Positions 9,054 to 17,832 of a DNA stretch of 32,875 nt are shown here, piece after piece. Source of the DNA: Synechococcaceae bacterium WB8_1B_136 (lineage in GTDB: Bacteria > Cyanobacteriota > Cyanobacteriia > PCC-6307 > Cyanobiaceae); contig RGNC01000003.1 in the NCBI GenBank assembly GCA_010029175.1, forward strand, positions 1 through 32,875, given 5' to 3'. The stretch's first letter is position 1. Every line of letters starts with the position of its first letter. The position numbers were made by a program, and so were the translations under genes. The notes under the pieces were generated by a model, which saw only the letters and a program-made list of their open reading frames with translations, was not told the origin of the DNA and searched no databases.

Positions 9054-10339
9054 GCCGGCACCGCCCGCAGGCTGAAGCCCAGCTGGGGATCCAGCAGCGG
9101 GATCAACTCACGGCTGAGGCGGGCGCAGTCCCAGCGGTCCATCCAGTCGAGCGGGGCCTGGAGGTTGTGGCGGCGGCCCCAGAGGCTGCTGTTGCCCACC
9201 AGGCCCGCCACCGAGCCGGCCGCCTCCAGGCCGAAGCGGTAGCCGTTGCCCACCAGCCGTTTGGCGCGCTCCAGCTCCGCCTCCGCTGGGGGGGTATCCA
9301 TCAGCTCGTTCCAAACCCGCTGCACCTCGCTCTGCACCCGATCGAGGTGAGCGGGATCGCACACCGCCTCCAGCAGCACCAGGCTGCCGGCCTCCAGCAC
9401 GTTCAGATCCAGATCGATGCTCTCCACCAGGCGCAGCTCTTCCCGCAGGCGCTGCACCAGTCGGCTGCGCCGTCCCTCTGCCAGCAGGGTGGTGAGCAGA
9501 TCAACCCCCACCACCGCATCCTGGTGGGCGGCGGCGGGCAGCTGCCAGGCCATCAGCAGCCGGGCCGCCTCCAGCCGCGGCAGTTCCAGGGTGCAGGCTC
9601 CCGCCTGCAAGGCCAGGGGCCTGGGGGTCCAGGGGCTGCCGCCGGCGGGCAGTCGCGCCAGGGCGGAGTCCTCCAGGCGCTGCAGCAGGTCGAGCTCATG
9701 CAGCGGCCCCGCGATGGCCAGGCAGCAGCTGTCGGCGCGGTAGTGGGAGGCGTGGAAGGCGGCCATCAGCTCGGGCCGGTGGGCCTCCAGGGCCTCCCGG
9801 CGCCCCAGGATCGGCAGTCCGTAGGGGTGGTCCGGGCAGGCCTGCCGCAGCAGTTCCTGGAAGGCCACCTCCTCCGGTTGATCCTCGCTCTGGGCCAGCT
9901 CCTCCAGCACCACCTGGCGTTCCATGGCGAAGTCGTCGCCATCGAGCCGTGGCTGCAGCACCAGATCCAGCAGCAGCTCCAGGGCTTCAGCGGCCGCCGG
10001 GGGTGGAATCAGCACGTGGTAGTGCACATCGTCGAAGCCGGTGGCGGCATTGCTGTTGCCCCCCAGGGCCTCCACCCGCCGATCGAACTCTCCGGCCGCC
10101 AGGGTTGTGCTGCCCTTGAACACCATGTGTTCCAGGAAGTGGGCCAGTCCCGATTCCTCCTGCCGCTCCAGGGCACTGCCGGCCCGGCACCAGAAATCCA
10201 GGCACAGCACCGGGGCCTGCGGCAGGTGCAGTTGCACCAGCTCCACGCCATTGCTCAACGACTGCCGCTGCGGATCGGGCAAGGGCGGCGGCAGGGGCTG
10301 GATGGGCAATGCCGGCTCGGGCTGTGACGAGAGCTTCAT
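9050..10339 (-). CDS. M16 family zinc peptidase (catalytic)
   Basis: [49 protein letters not shown] with HXXEH zinc motif; start chosen at MKLSSQPEP. Confidence 0.9.
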   Translation of the reverse strand: MKLSSQPEPALPIQPLPPPLPDPQRQSLSNGVELVQLHLPQAPVLCLDFWCRAGSALERQEESGLAHFLEHMVFKGSTTLAAGEFDRRVEALGGNSNAATGFDDVHYHVLIPPPAAAEALELLLDLVLQPRLDGDDFAMERQVVLEELAQSEDQPEEVAFQELLRQACPDHPYGLPILGRREALEAHRPELMAAFHASHYRADSCCLAIAGPLHELDLLQRLEDSALARLPAGGSPWTPRPLALQAGACTLELPRLEAARLLMAWQLPAAAHQDAVVGVDLLTTLLAEGRRSRLVQRLREELRLVESIDLDLNVLEAGSLVLLEAVCDPAHLDRVQSEVQRVWNELMDTPPAEAELERAKRLVGNGYRFGLEAAGSVAGLVGNSSLWGRRHNLQAPLDWMDRWDCARLSRELIPLLDPQLGFSLRAVPA

Positions 10340-10381
10340 TCTGCTGGCAGGATCAGCGCGCTGTCGCCAGGGAGAACGCCG

Positions 10382-11113
10382 GTGTCCTCGTCCGCCTTGG
10401 GGGTGCATCCTCTGGTTGATGCCCTGGCCGAGCGCATCCGCGCCTGCTGGTCCAGCCTGCCGGAGCTGGAACCCCTGGCGGTGGATCCGGAGCTGGAGGC
10501 CATCAGCGGCAGCCTCGATGGCGAGGACCTCTACATCCGCAATGAGCTGCGCCGCAGCCGGGGGCTGCGCAAGCTGCACCTGGAAACGGCCCGTCTCGGC
10601 GCCGGTCTGCAGATCCTGCACTGCGTGTTCTTCCCCGATCCCCGCTACGACCTGCCGGTGTTCGGGGCCGACATCGTGGCCGGACGGGGCGTGGTGTCGG
10701 CGGCGATTGTGGATCTCTCCCCGGTGGGCGGCGCCCTGCCGGAACAGGTGAGCGGCGCGCTGGCGGCCCTGCCGCCCCGGACCTTCAGCCAGGAGCGGGA
10801 GCTGCCCGAGTGGGGCACGATCTTCTCGCCCCACGTGCGTTTCGTGCGGCCGGCCGACGCCGGCGAGGAGCAACAGTTCATCGAACTGGTGGCCGACTAT
10901 CTGCAGGTGCTGGCCGCTGCCAGCCGCCAGGTGGAGCCGCAGGCCATCGATCACCCCGATACGGTGGGCCGATATCACGGGCAGCTCTCGTATTGCCAGC
11001 AGCAGAAACGCAACGACAAGACCCGTCGGGTGCTGGAGAAGGCGTTCAATCCTCAGTGGGCGGAGCGCTACATCGAAGAGTTGCTCTTCGACGACCCCCG
11101 TCCCCTGGCCTGA
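10382..11113 (+). CDS. pcyA: Phycocyanobilin:ferredoxin oxidoreductase
   Basis: [36 protein letters not shown] typical of PcyA; GTG start. Confidence 0.92.
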   Translation: MSSSALGVHPLVDALAERIRACWSSLPELEPLAVDPELEAISGSLDGEDLYIRNELRRSRGLRKLHLETARLGAGLQILHCVFFPDPRYDLPVFGADIVAGRGVVSAAIVDLSPVGGALPEQVSGALAALPPRTFSQERELPEWGTIFSPHVRFVRPADAGEEQQFIELVADYLQVLAAASRQVEPQAIDHPDTVGRYHGQLSYCQQQKRNDKTRRVLEKAFNPQWAERYIEELLFDDPRPLA

Positions 11114-12021
11114 TGTCCACCCCGTTCTGGCGTCGTCCCTGGCTGCTGGGAGCCGCCGCCCTGGCGGTGCTGGTGGGTGCTGGGGTGCTGCTGCGCGGCA
11201 AACCGGCCGCCAGACCGCGACCCACCACCCCCGCGGTGCAGCTGCAGCCGGAGGCTGTGTCCGCCCTGGGACGGCTGGAGCCGGCCGGGGATGTGCGCCG
11301 GCTGGCGGCGCCGATCACCGGCATGGCGGGCAGTCCACGCATCACCGCCCTGCTGGTGCAGGAGGGGCAGCGGGTGAGTGCGGGCCAGCTGTTGGCCAGC
11401 TTCGACAACCGCCCGGGCCTGTTGGCCGATCAGCGGGTGTTGCAGACGCGCATCGCAAACCTCAGCCAGCAGCTCAACCTGCTGGAGCGGGACACCCGCC
11501 GCTACCGCAGCCTGGCCCAGGGGGGAGTCACCCCCCGCGGTGATCTCGACAACCGCGAGATCAAGCTGATCGAGTTGCGCGGCCAGCTCAGCCAGGCCCG
11601 GGCCCAGTTGGCCAAGGTGGAAACCGATCTGGTGCTCAGTGAGCTGCGGGCGCCCATCTCTGGCTCCGTGCTGCGCATCATCGCGCGCCCCGGCGAGCGC
11701 CCCGGCGATGCCGGCATCCTGGAGATCGGCGCCACCGATCGGATGGAGGCGGTGGCCGAGGTCTACGAGAGCGACATCGCCCGCGTGCGCCCGGGTCAGC
11801 GGGTGCGGCTGATCAGTGAGAACGGCGGCTTCCAGGGAAGCCTCAATGCCCGGGTGCTGCGCATCACCCCCCAGGTGCGCCAGCGCCAGCTGCTCTCCAC
11901 CGATCCCACCGGCGATGCCGATGCCCGCATCGTGGAGGTGCGCCTGGCCCTCGATCCCGCCGATGCCGCCAAGGTGAACAACCTGGCCGGCATGAAGATC
12001 ATCGCCCGCTTCAACCCGTGA
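11113..12021 (+). CDS. devB: HlyD-family periplasmic adaptor, DevB-like
   Basis: N-terminal TM, barrel-sandwich/coiled-coil pattern (LVQEGQRVSAGQLLASFDNR...ELRAPISGSVLRIIARPGE); followed directly by DevC- and DevA-like genes. Confidence 0.85.
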   Translation: MSTPFWRRPWLLGAAALAVLVGAGVLLRGKPAARPRPTTPAVQLQPEAVSALGRLEPAGDVRRLAAPITGMAGSPRITALLVQEGQRVSAGQLLASFDNRPGLLADQRVLQTRIANLSQQLNLLERDTRRYRSLAQGGVTPRGDLDNREIKLIELRGQLSQARAQLAKVETDLVLSELRAPISGSVLRIIARPGERPGDAGILEIGATDRMEAVAEVYESDIARVRPGQRVRLISENGGFQGSLNARVLRITPQVRQRQLLSTDPTGDADARIVEVRLALDPADAAKVNNLAGMKIIARFNP

Positions 12022-13205
12022 ATCCCCTGGCCGCTGCCGCGGCCCTCTGGCGGGCCCGGCGCATTCCCCTCTCCTGGCTGCTGCTCACCCGCCAGCCCGT
12101 GCGGTTGCTGGTGGCCCTGGCGGGCATCAGCTTCGCCGGGATCCTGATGTTCATGCAGCTGGGCTTCCGCGATGGCCTCTTCGACGCCAGCGTGACCATC
12201 CACCGGCTGTTCGACGCCGATCTGGTGTTGATCAGCCCGCGCTCCAGCAGCTCCGTGAGCATGGCCGGCTTTCCCCGCCGGCGGCTGGTGCAGGCCATGG
12301 CTGATCCCGCCGTGGAGGGGATCACGCCGGTGCACTGGAATCTGCTGCTGTGGCGCAATCCCCAGACCCGCGCCACCCGCTCGATCCTTGCCCTGGGCTT
12401 TGAGCCCACCGACCCCCTGTTCACCGATCCGGCCCTGGCGCCCAAGGCGCGGCTGCTGCAACAGCGCGGCCGCGTGCTGTTCGATGAGCGCTCCAGGCCC
12501 GAATTCGGGCCTGTGGCCGAGTGGTTCAAGGCCGGCCGCACCGTGGAGAGCGAGATCGCCGGCAAGCGGGTGCGCGTGGCGGGCCTGGTGGGCATCGGCA
12601 CCTCCTTCGGCGCCGACGGCAACCTGCTGGCCAGCAGTGAGACCTACTTGGAGCTGCTGCCCAACACCCCACCCGGCAGCATCGAGGTGGGATTGATCCG
12701 CCTGAAGCCGGGTGCCGATGCCGCCGCCGTGGTGGCCCGCCTGCGCCAGACCCTGCCCAGTGATGTCACCGTGCTCACCAAGCAGGGCTTCATTGAATTC
12801 GAGCAGAACTACTGGCGCACCAGCACCTCGATCGGGTTCATCTTCACCCTGGGTGCCGCCATGGGCTTCGTGGTGGGGTGCGTGATCGTGTATCAGATTC
12901 TCTATTCGGATGTGAGTGATCACCTGCCCGAATACGCCACCTTGATGGCCATGGGCTACCGCCTCACGGCCCTGCTGGGGGTGGTGGCGCGGGAGGGCCT
13001 GCTGCTGGCGGTGTTCGGCTACCTGCCCGCCTATGCCGCTGGTCAGGGCCTCTACCTGTTGGTGCGCAATGCCACCCAGCTGCCGGTGGCCATGGACACC
13101 GGCCGGGCCCTCACGGTGTTCACCATGATCCTGGTGATGTGCATGGGATCCGCGGCCCTGGCCATGCGTCGCCTGGCGGATGCCGATCCGGCCGAAATCT
13201 TCTGA
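12018..13205 (+). CDS. devC: ABC exporter permease, DevC-like
   Basis: PLSWLLLTRQPVRLLVALAGISFAGILMFMQLGFRDGLFDASVTIHRLFDADLVLISPRS matches DevC N-terminus; FtsX-like TM region at the C-terminus. Confidence 0.9.
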   Translation: MNPLAAAAALWRARRIPLSWLLLTRQPVRLLVALAGISFAGILMFMQLGFRDGLFDASVTIHRLFDADLVLISPRSSSSVSMAGFPRRRLVQAMADPAVEGITPVHWNLLLWRNPQTRATRSILALGFEPTDPLFTDPALAPKARLLQQRGRVLFDERSRPEFGPVAEWFKAGRTVESEIAGKRVRVAGLVGIGTSFGADGNLLASSETYLELLPNTPPGSIEVGLIRLKPGADAAAVVARLRQTLPSDVTVLTKQGFIEFEQNYWRTSTSIGFIFTLGAAMGFVVGCVIVYQILYSDVSDHLPEYATLMAMGYRLTALLGVVAREGLLLAVFGYLPAYAAGQGLYLLVRNATQLPVAMDTGRALTVFTMILVMCMGSAALAMRRLADADPAEIF

Positions 13206-13215
13206 GGAGCAGGCC

Positions 13216-13911
13216 GTGGAACAGCAGCAAACCGCCAAAGCCATCGCCATCGCCGGCCTCAACCACTGGTATGGCAGCGGTGCCACCCGCCGCCAGGTGC
13301 TCCAGGGGGTGGATCTGGAGGTGGCTCCGGGGGAGGTGGTGCTGCTCACCGGCCCCTCTGGTTGCGGCAAAACCACCCTGCTCACCCTTGTGGGCGCCCT
13401 GCGCATGGTGCAGGAGGGCCAGGTGCGGGTGTTGGGGGAGGAGCTGGCCCAATCCAGCCGCGGCCTGCGCCAGCAGCTGCGCCGCTCGATCGGGATGATC
13501 TTCCAGGGCCACAACCTGCTGCGTTGCCTCACGGCGGAGCAGAACGTGCAGATGGGCGCTGATCTGTTGCCGGGCCTGGGCTATCGCGCCCGCCGTGACC
13601 AGGCGCGGGAATGGTTGCGAGCGGTGGGCCTCGGCGACGAACTGCACAAGCTGCCCCACGATCTCTCCGGCGGCCAGAAGCAGCGGGTGGCCATCGCCCG
13701 TGCCCTGGCGGCCCAGCCGCGGTTGTTGCTGGCCGATGAACCCACCGCAGCCCTGGATTCCCGCACCGGCCGCGAGGTGGTGGAGCTGCTGCAACGCCTG
13801 GCCAGCGACCAGGGCTGCGCGGTGCTGATGGTGACCCACGACCCCCGCATTCTCGACATCGCCGATCGGTTGTTGCGCATGGAGGATGGCCGCATCGTGG
13901 CGATGGAGTGA
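13216..13911 (+). CDS. devA: ABC exporter ATP-binding protein, DevA-like
   Basis: Walker A GPSGCGKTTLL, signature LSGGQKQRVAIARAL, Walker B LLLADEPTAALD; start chosen at GTG (VEQQQTAK). Confidence 0.9.
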   Translation: MEQQQTAKAIAIAGLNHWYGSGATRRQVLQGVDLEVAPGEVVLLTGPSGCGKTTLLTLVGALRMVQEGQVRVLGEELAQSSRGLRQQLRRSIGMIFQGHNLLRCLTAEQNVQMGADLLPGLGYRARRDQAREWLRAVGLGDELHKLPHDLSGGQKQRVAIARALAAQPRLLLADEPTAALDSRTGREVVELLQRLASDQGCAVLMVTHDPRILDIADRLLRMEDGRIVAME

Positions 13912-13978
13912 GCGGTCCTGACCCCGCCGGCCCACCGTTCAGTAGGGTGGAGATTCTCAACAGGAATCCGCCGCCGTT

Positions 13979-14134
13979 ATGGCCAAGCGCCGCAACCTCA
14001 AGAAGGAAAAGCAGGAGCGCAATCGCGCCTACGCCCGCAAGTTCAAGAAGCGCAAGCTCCGCAACGATGGTCGGGGTGAGGGCGCTGGCAACGGCGTGAC
14101 CGGTACCGCCAACAACGGTGGCGCTGCCGACTGA
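13979..14134 (+). CDS. Small very basic hypothetical protein (51 aa)
   Basis: Read directly: MAKRRNLKKEKQERNRAYARKFKKRKLRNDGRGEGAGNGVTGTANNGGAAD; ATG 13979, TGA 14132-14134; promoter-like element upstream and terminator-like hairpin downstream; not in the supplied ORF track. Confidence 0.75.
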   Translation: MAKRRNLKKEKQERNRAYARKFKKRKLRNDGRGEGAGNGVTGTANNGGAAD

Positions 14135-14158
14135 TCGGCACCCCCGCCCGTTGGTCTT

Positions 14159-14188
14159 GAGGGGGATCCTGCGGGGTCCTCTTTTTTT
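14159..14188 (+). terminator. Probable intrinsic terminator
   Basis: GAGGGGGATCC-TGCG-GGGTCCTCTTTTTTT: stem with G-T pairs followed by a run of seven T. Confidence 0.7.
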
Positions 14189-14211
14189 GCCCGCTTGCCG
14201 TCGACCTGGCC

Positions 14212-15144
14212 ATGTTTCTCAGCGTCGTCATCCCCACCTACAACCGCAGGCCGATCCTCGAGAAGTGCCTCACGGCCCTCGAGCGGCAGCAGCTGCAGGC
14301 CCCGATCGAGGGCTATGAGGTGGTGCTGGTGGACGACGGCTCCACCGATGAGACCGTGGCCTGGATCCAGGCCGAGTCGGCCCGCTACCCCCACGTGCGT
14401 CTGATTCAGCAGGACCATGGCGGTCCGGCGGAGGGGCGCAACCGTGGCGTGGAGCAGGCCCGTGGCGATGTGATCGTGTTCATCGACAGCGACCTGGTGG
14501 TGACGGAGACCTTCCTGCTCTGCCACGCCCGGGCCCTGGCGCGGCACTGGCAGAGCTCGGGCAACCGGCTGTGCTTCACCTATGGCGCCGTGATCAACAC
14601 CGCCAACTTCGAGCATCCCACCAGCGAGCCCCACAAGCTGCAGGATCTTTCCTGGGCCTATTTCGCCACCGGCAACGTGGCGATCGATCGCCAGGTGCTG
14701 GACAGCAGCGGCCTGTTCGACACCCGTTTCCGCCTCTACGGATGGGAAGACCTGGAACTGGGGGAGCGGTTGCGGCGCATGGGGGTGGTGCTGATCCGCT
14801 GCCCGGAGGCGGTGGGCTACCACTGGCATCCGCCCCTCAGCCTGGAGCAGATCCCCCGCCTAATCGAGGTGGAACGGGAGCGGGCCAAGATGGGACTGGT
14901 GTTCTACCGGAAACACCCCACCCGCCGGGTGCGTTTCATCATCCAGTTCACCCTGTTGCATCGCCTGCTCTGGGAGCTGCTCACCCTCGGCGGTCTGTTG
15001 AATGTGCGCAGCCTGCGGCCGCTGTTGGCCTGGCTGATCCGCCAGGGCAAGCCCGGCCTGGCCATGGAGCTGCTGCGGCTGCCGCTGAACCGCCTCGGCG
15101 TGCGGGCGCTCTACGCCGAGGCCCGGGCGGAAGGCTTGCGCTGA
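14212..15144 (+). CDS. Glycosyltransferase family 2
   Basis: MFLSVVIPTYNRRPILEKCLTALERQ...VVLVDDGSTDETV, IVFIDSDLVV, GWEDLELGERLRRMG. Confidence 0.9.
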   Translation: MFLSVVIPTYNRRPILEKCLTALERQQLQAPIEGYEVVLVDDGSTDETVAWIQAESARYPHVRLIQQDHGGPAEGRNRGVEQARGDVIVFIDSDLVVTETFLLCHARALARHWQSSGNRLCFTYGAVINTANFEHPTSEPHKLQDLSWAYFATGNVAIDRQVLDSSGLFDTRFRLYGWEDLELGERLRRMGVVLIRCPEAVGYHWHPPLSLEQIPRLIEVERERAKMGLVFYRKHPTRRVRFIIQFTLLHRLLWELLTLGGLLNVRSLRPLLAWLIRQGKPGLAMELLRLPLNRLGVRALYAEARAEGLR

Positions 15145-15166
15145 AGGCCATTTGATAGGGTGCCGG

Positions 15167-15263
15167 GGTCAACTTCACTCCGCACACCTGCGTGTTTCGG
15201 GTGACCGTCAGCCCGGCAACTGCCGAGCTCGGGGTCCCTGGCAGGTGGAGGCGAACCCGAAAC
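15167..15263 (+). promoter_or_regulatory. Candidate structured rpsB 5' leader (pseudoknot-capable)
   Basis: GGTCA 15167-15171 / TGACC 15202-15206; CGCA-CACC-TGCG hairpin; GTTTCGGG 15194-15201 pairs with CCCGAAAC 15256-15263; ends 10 nt before rpsB ATG. Confidence 0.45.
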
Positions 15264-15273
15264 CCCAACAACA

Positions 15274-15996
15274 ATGGCTGTCGTCACGCTCGCCGAAATG
15301 ATGGAGGCGGGTGCCCACTTCGGGCACCAAACACGCCGCTGGAACCCCAAGATGTCGCGCTACATCTACTGCGCGCGCAACGGTGTTCACATCATCGATC
15401 TGGTGCAGACCGCCGTCTGCATGAACAACGCCTACAAGTGGACCCGCAGTGCCGCCCGCAGCGGCAAGCGTTTCCTGTTCGTGGGCACCAAGAAGCAGGC
15501 CTCCGAGGTGATCGCCCAGGAGGCCACCCGCTGCGGCGCCGCCTACGTGAACCAGCGCTGGCTGGGCGGCATGCTCACCAACTGGACCACGATGCGCGCC
15601 CGCATCGACCGCCTCAAGGACCTGGAGCGCATGGAATCCTCGGGCGCCATTGCCATGCGTCCCAAGAAGGAGGCCGCGGTGCTGCGCCGTGAGCTGGAGC
15701 GTCTGCAGAAGTATCTCGGCGGTCTGAAGAACATGCGCCGGCTGCCCGATGTGGTGGTGCTGGTGGATCAGCGCCGTGAAACCAACGCCGTGCTCGAGGC
15801 CCGCAAGCTGGACATCCCCCTGGTGTCGATGCTCGACACCAACTGCGACCCCGACCTCTGCGACGTGCCCATCCCCTGCAACGACGACGCGGTGCGCTCC
15901 GTGCAGCTGGTGCTGGGTCGTCTGGCGGATGCCATCAACGAGGGTCGCCATGGCGCCAGCGATCAGCGCGGCGGCTATGAGGACGAGGAGGCCTGA
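15274..15996 (+). CDS. rpsB: 30S ribosomal protein S2
   Basis: [43 protein letters not shown]. Confidence 0.98.
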   Translation: MAVVTLAEMMEAGAHFGHQTRRWNPKMSRYIYCARNGVHIIDLVQTAVCMNNAYKWTRSAARSGKRFLFVGTKKQASEVIAQEATRCGAAYVNQRWLGGMLTNWTTMRARIDRLKDLERMESSGAIAMRPKKEAAVLRRELERLQKYLGGLKNMRRLPDVVVLVDQRRETNAVLEARKLDIPLVSMLDTNCDPDLCDVPIPCNDDAVRSVQLVLGRLADAINEGRHGASDQRGGYEDEEA

Positions 15997-16091
15997 GGCC
16001 TCCCGACCGCAGCCCATCAGCCGAGGCGTCCCACGGGGCACCCGGCTGATCGATCTCCTTCTTCCCCTGTTTCCACGAACCTCCCAGACCC

Positions 16092-16748
16092 ATGGCTGAG
16101 ATCTCCGCCAAGCTCGTCAAGGACCTGCGCGACAAGACCGGCGCCGGCATGATGGACTGCAAGAAGGCGCTGTCCGAAACAAACGGCGACGCCGAGAAGG
16201 CCATTGAGTGGCTGCGGCAGAAGGGCATCGCCTCCGCCGAGAAGAAGTCGGGCCGCACGGCCGCTGAAGGGGCCATCGGCAGCTACATCCACACCGGTGC
16301 CCGCGTGGGCGTGCTGGTGGAAGTGAACTGCGAAACCGATTTCGTCGCCCGCGGCGAGGTGTTCCAGGAACTGCTGCGCAACGTGGCGATGCAGATCGCG
16401 GCCTGCCCCAGCGTGGAGTACGTCACCACCGATGAGATTCCCGCACCGGTGGCCGAGCGGGAGAAGTCGATCGAAATGGGTCGTGACGACCTGGCCGGTA
16501 AGCCCGAGCAGATGAAGGAGAAGATCGTGGAGGGGCGGATCGCCAAGCGCCTCAAGGAGTTGGCCCTGATGGATCAGCCCTACATCAAGGACAGCAGCAT
16601 CAACGTGGGCGAGCTGGTGAAGCAGGTGGCCGGCAAGGTGGGCGAGAACATCCAGGTGCGTCGTTTCGTGCGCTTCAACCTCGGCGAGGGCATCGAGGTG
16701 GAGAAGCTCGACTTCGCCGCGGAAGTGGCTGCCATGCAGGCCGCCTGA
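16092..16748 (+). CDS. tsf: Elongation factor Ts
   Basis: [40 protein letters not shown]...[14 protein letters not shown]. Confidence 0.98.
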   Translation: MAEISAKLVKDLRDKTGAGMMDCKKALSETNGDAEKAIEWLRQKGIASAEKKSGRTAAEGAIGSYIHTGARVGVLVEVNCETDFVARGEVFQELLRNVAMQIAACPSVEYVTTDEIPAPVAEREKSIEMGRDDLAGKPEQMKEKIVEGRIAKRLKELALMDQPYIKDSSINVGELVKQVAGKVGENIQVRRFVRFNLGEGIEVEKLDFAAEVAAMQAA

Positions 16749-16756
16749 GCCTCCCC

Positions 16757-17290
16757 TTGCATCCCAACGCCCAGCCCCTGGAGGAGGCCCGGCATCAGCT
16801 CGCGCAGCTGCAGCAGCAGCAGGAGCAGCTGGCCCCGGGCCTCTACCGCGAGCTTGCGCTCTATCTCCAGGTGCTGCGCGAGGGCCTGCTGCACGCGGTG
16901 CAGCAGGCCTGTTTTCATCTCGCCACCCAGGTGGTGCCCGAGCGCTACGGGCAGCTCAGCCCGGAAAGCCGCCAGACCTTTCAGCATCGGCTCGGCGTGC
17001 TCGTGCGGCGATGCAGCTCGCTGCTCACGGTGGAGCAGGTGATCGGGCTGGCCGTTCAACAGCAGCGCCGGCAGCGCCGCCAGGGAGCCCAGAGCCGTCG
17101 TGAGGCCCTGGAGGGGCTGCTCACTGAAGCTGGCCCCACCGGCGGCGAGGCCGAACCCGCTGCGTCGCCCTCCCTGCCAGAGGGCTCCATCAGCCTCGGC
17201 CTCGATCTGCCCGTGTCTGCGGACCTGTTCGAGGCAGGGGTTCCCGGCCTCGCCGAGCTACAGCCCAATCAGCCACAGCCCAATCCTCGC
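16757..17290 (+). pseudogene. Conserved-type hypothetical protein, N-terminal part of an apparently frameshifted gene
   Basis: Frame-2 ORF MHPNAQPLEEARHQLAQLQQQQEQL... (TTG start) loses protein-like composition after about 17290; the coding-like sequence continues in frame 1 as the next ORF. Confidence 0.5.
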
Positions 17291-17298
17291 TGTTTGCC

Positions 17299-17832
17299 AT
17301 GGCCGCCGAGGGCCTGGGCCAGGACCATTCGCCCCTTCCTCCGGATCAGACCCCGGCTGAGCCAGACGCCCTCGGGCTGCAGATTCCCCGAGATCCCTTG
17401 CAGCAACAGCGCTGGTGGAGCCATTTTGACCGGGCCCTCAGCGAGCGGCTGCGCACCCTCTCCCACGCGGTGAACGTGGAGCTGTTGCGGCTGGGGCTCG
17501 CCCAGGCCCTGTTGCCGGTGAACCTGCTCGATGCGGTGCTGCAGGGCCAGGTGGAGGCCTTGCCTGCACCCGCCAATCTGCTCAGGCTGCCGTTGCCGCT
17601 GCCTGGCGGCGCGCCTCCTGAGGTGATGGCGCTGTTGCTGCGCTGCGGCGATCTCGAGTTCGAACAGCCGAAGCTGCGCCAGTGTCGCAAGCAGCTGGAG
17701 CAACGCCGCCGAGAATTGCGCACAATGGCCCAGCGGTACCGCTACTGGCAGCGGCGGATGGCAGCCCTGGAGGCGGAGCAGCAGTGGCTACAGGACAGTG
17801 CCCAGCACCGGAACCCGCCGACCCGTCCGTAG
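17299..17832 (+). pseudogene. Hypothetical protein, C-terminal part of the apparently frameshifted gene (or a separate gene starting at ATG 17299)
   Basis: ORF MAAEGLGQDHSPLPPDQTPAEP...RWWSHFDRALSERLRTLSHAVNVELLRLGLAQALLPVNLLDAVLQGQVEALPAPANLLRLPLPL; frame 1 is open upstream of the ATG. Confidence 0.55.

Noticed and set aside
11796-13532. 578-aa minus-strand ORF
   Set aside because: Antisense to devB/devC/devA, which carry clear ABC exporter motifs.
15211-15263. SAM-riboswitch-like CCCGGCAAC text in the rpsB leader
   Set aside because: Only a short motif is shared; I could not build the full SAM-I or SAM-IV core, and rpsB is not an expected SAM-regulated gene.
17260-17285. Tandem ACAGCCCAATC repeat as the direct cause of the frameshift
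   Set aside because: The period is 15 nt, so duplication or loss of a unit keeps the frame; it marks the transition but does not explain it.
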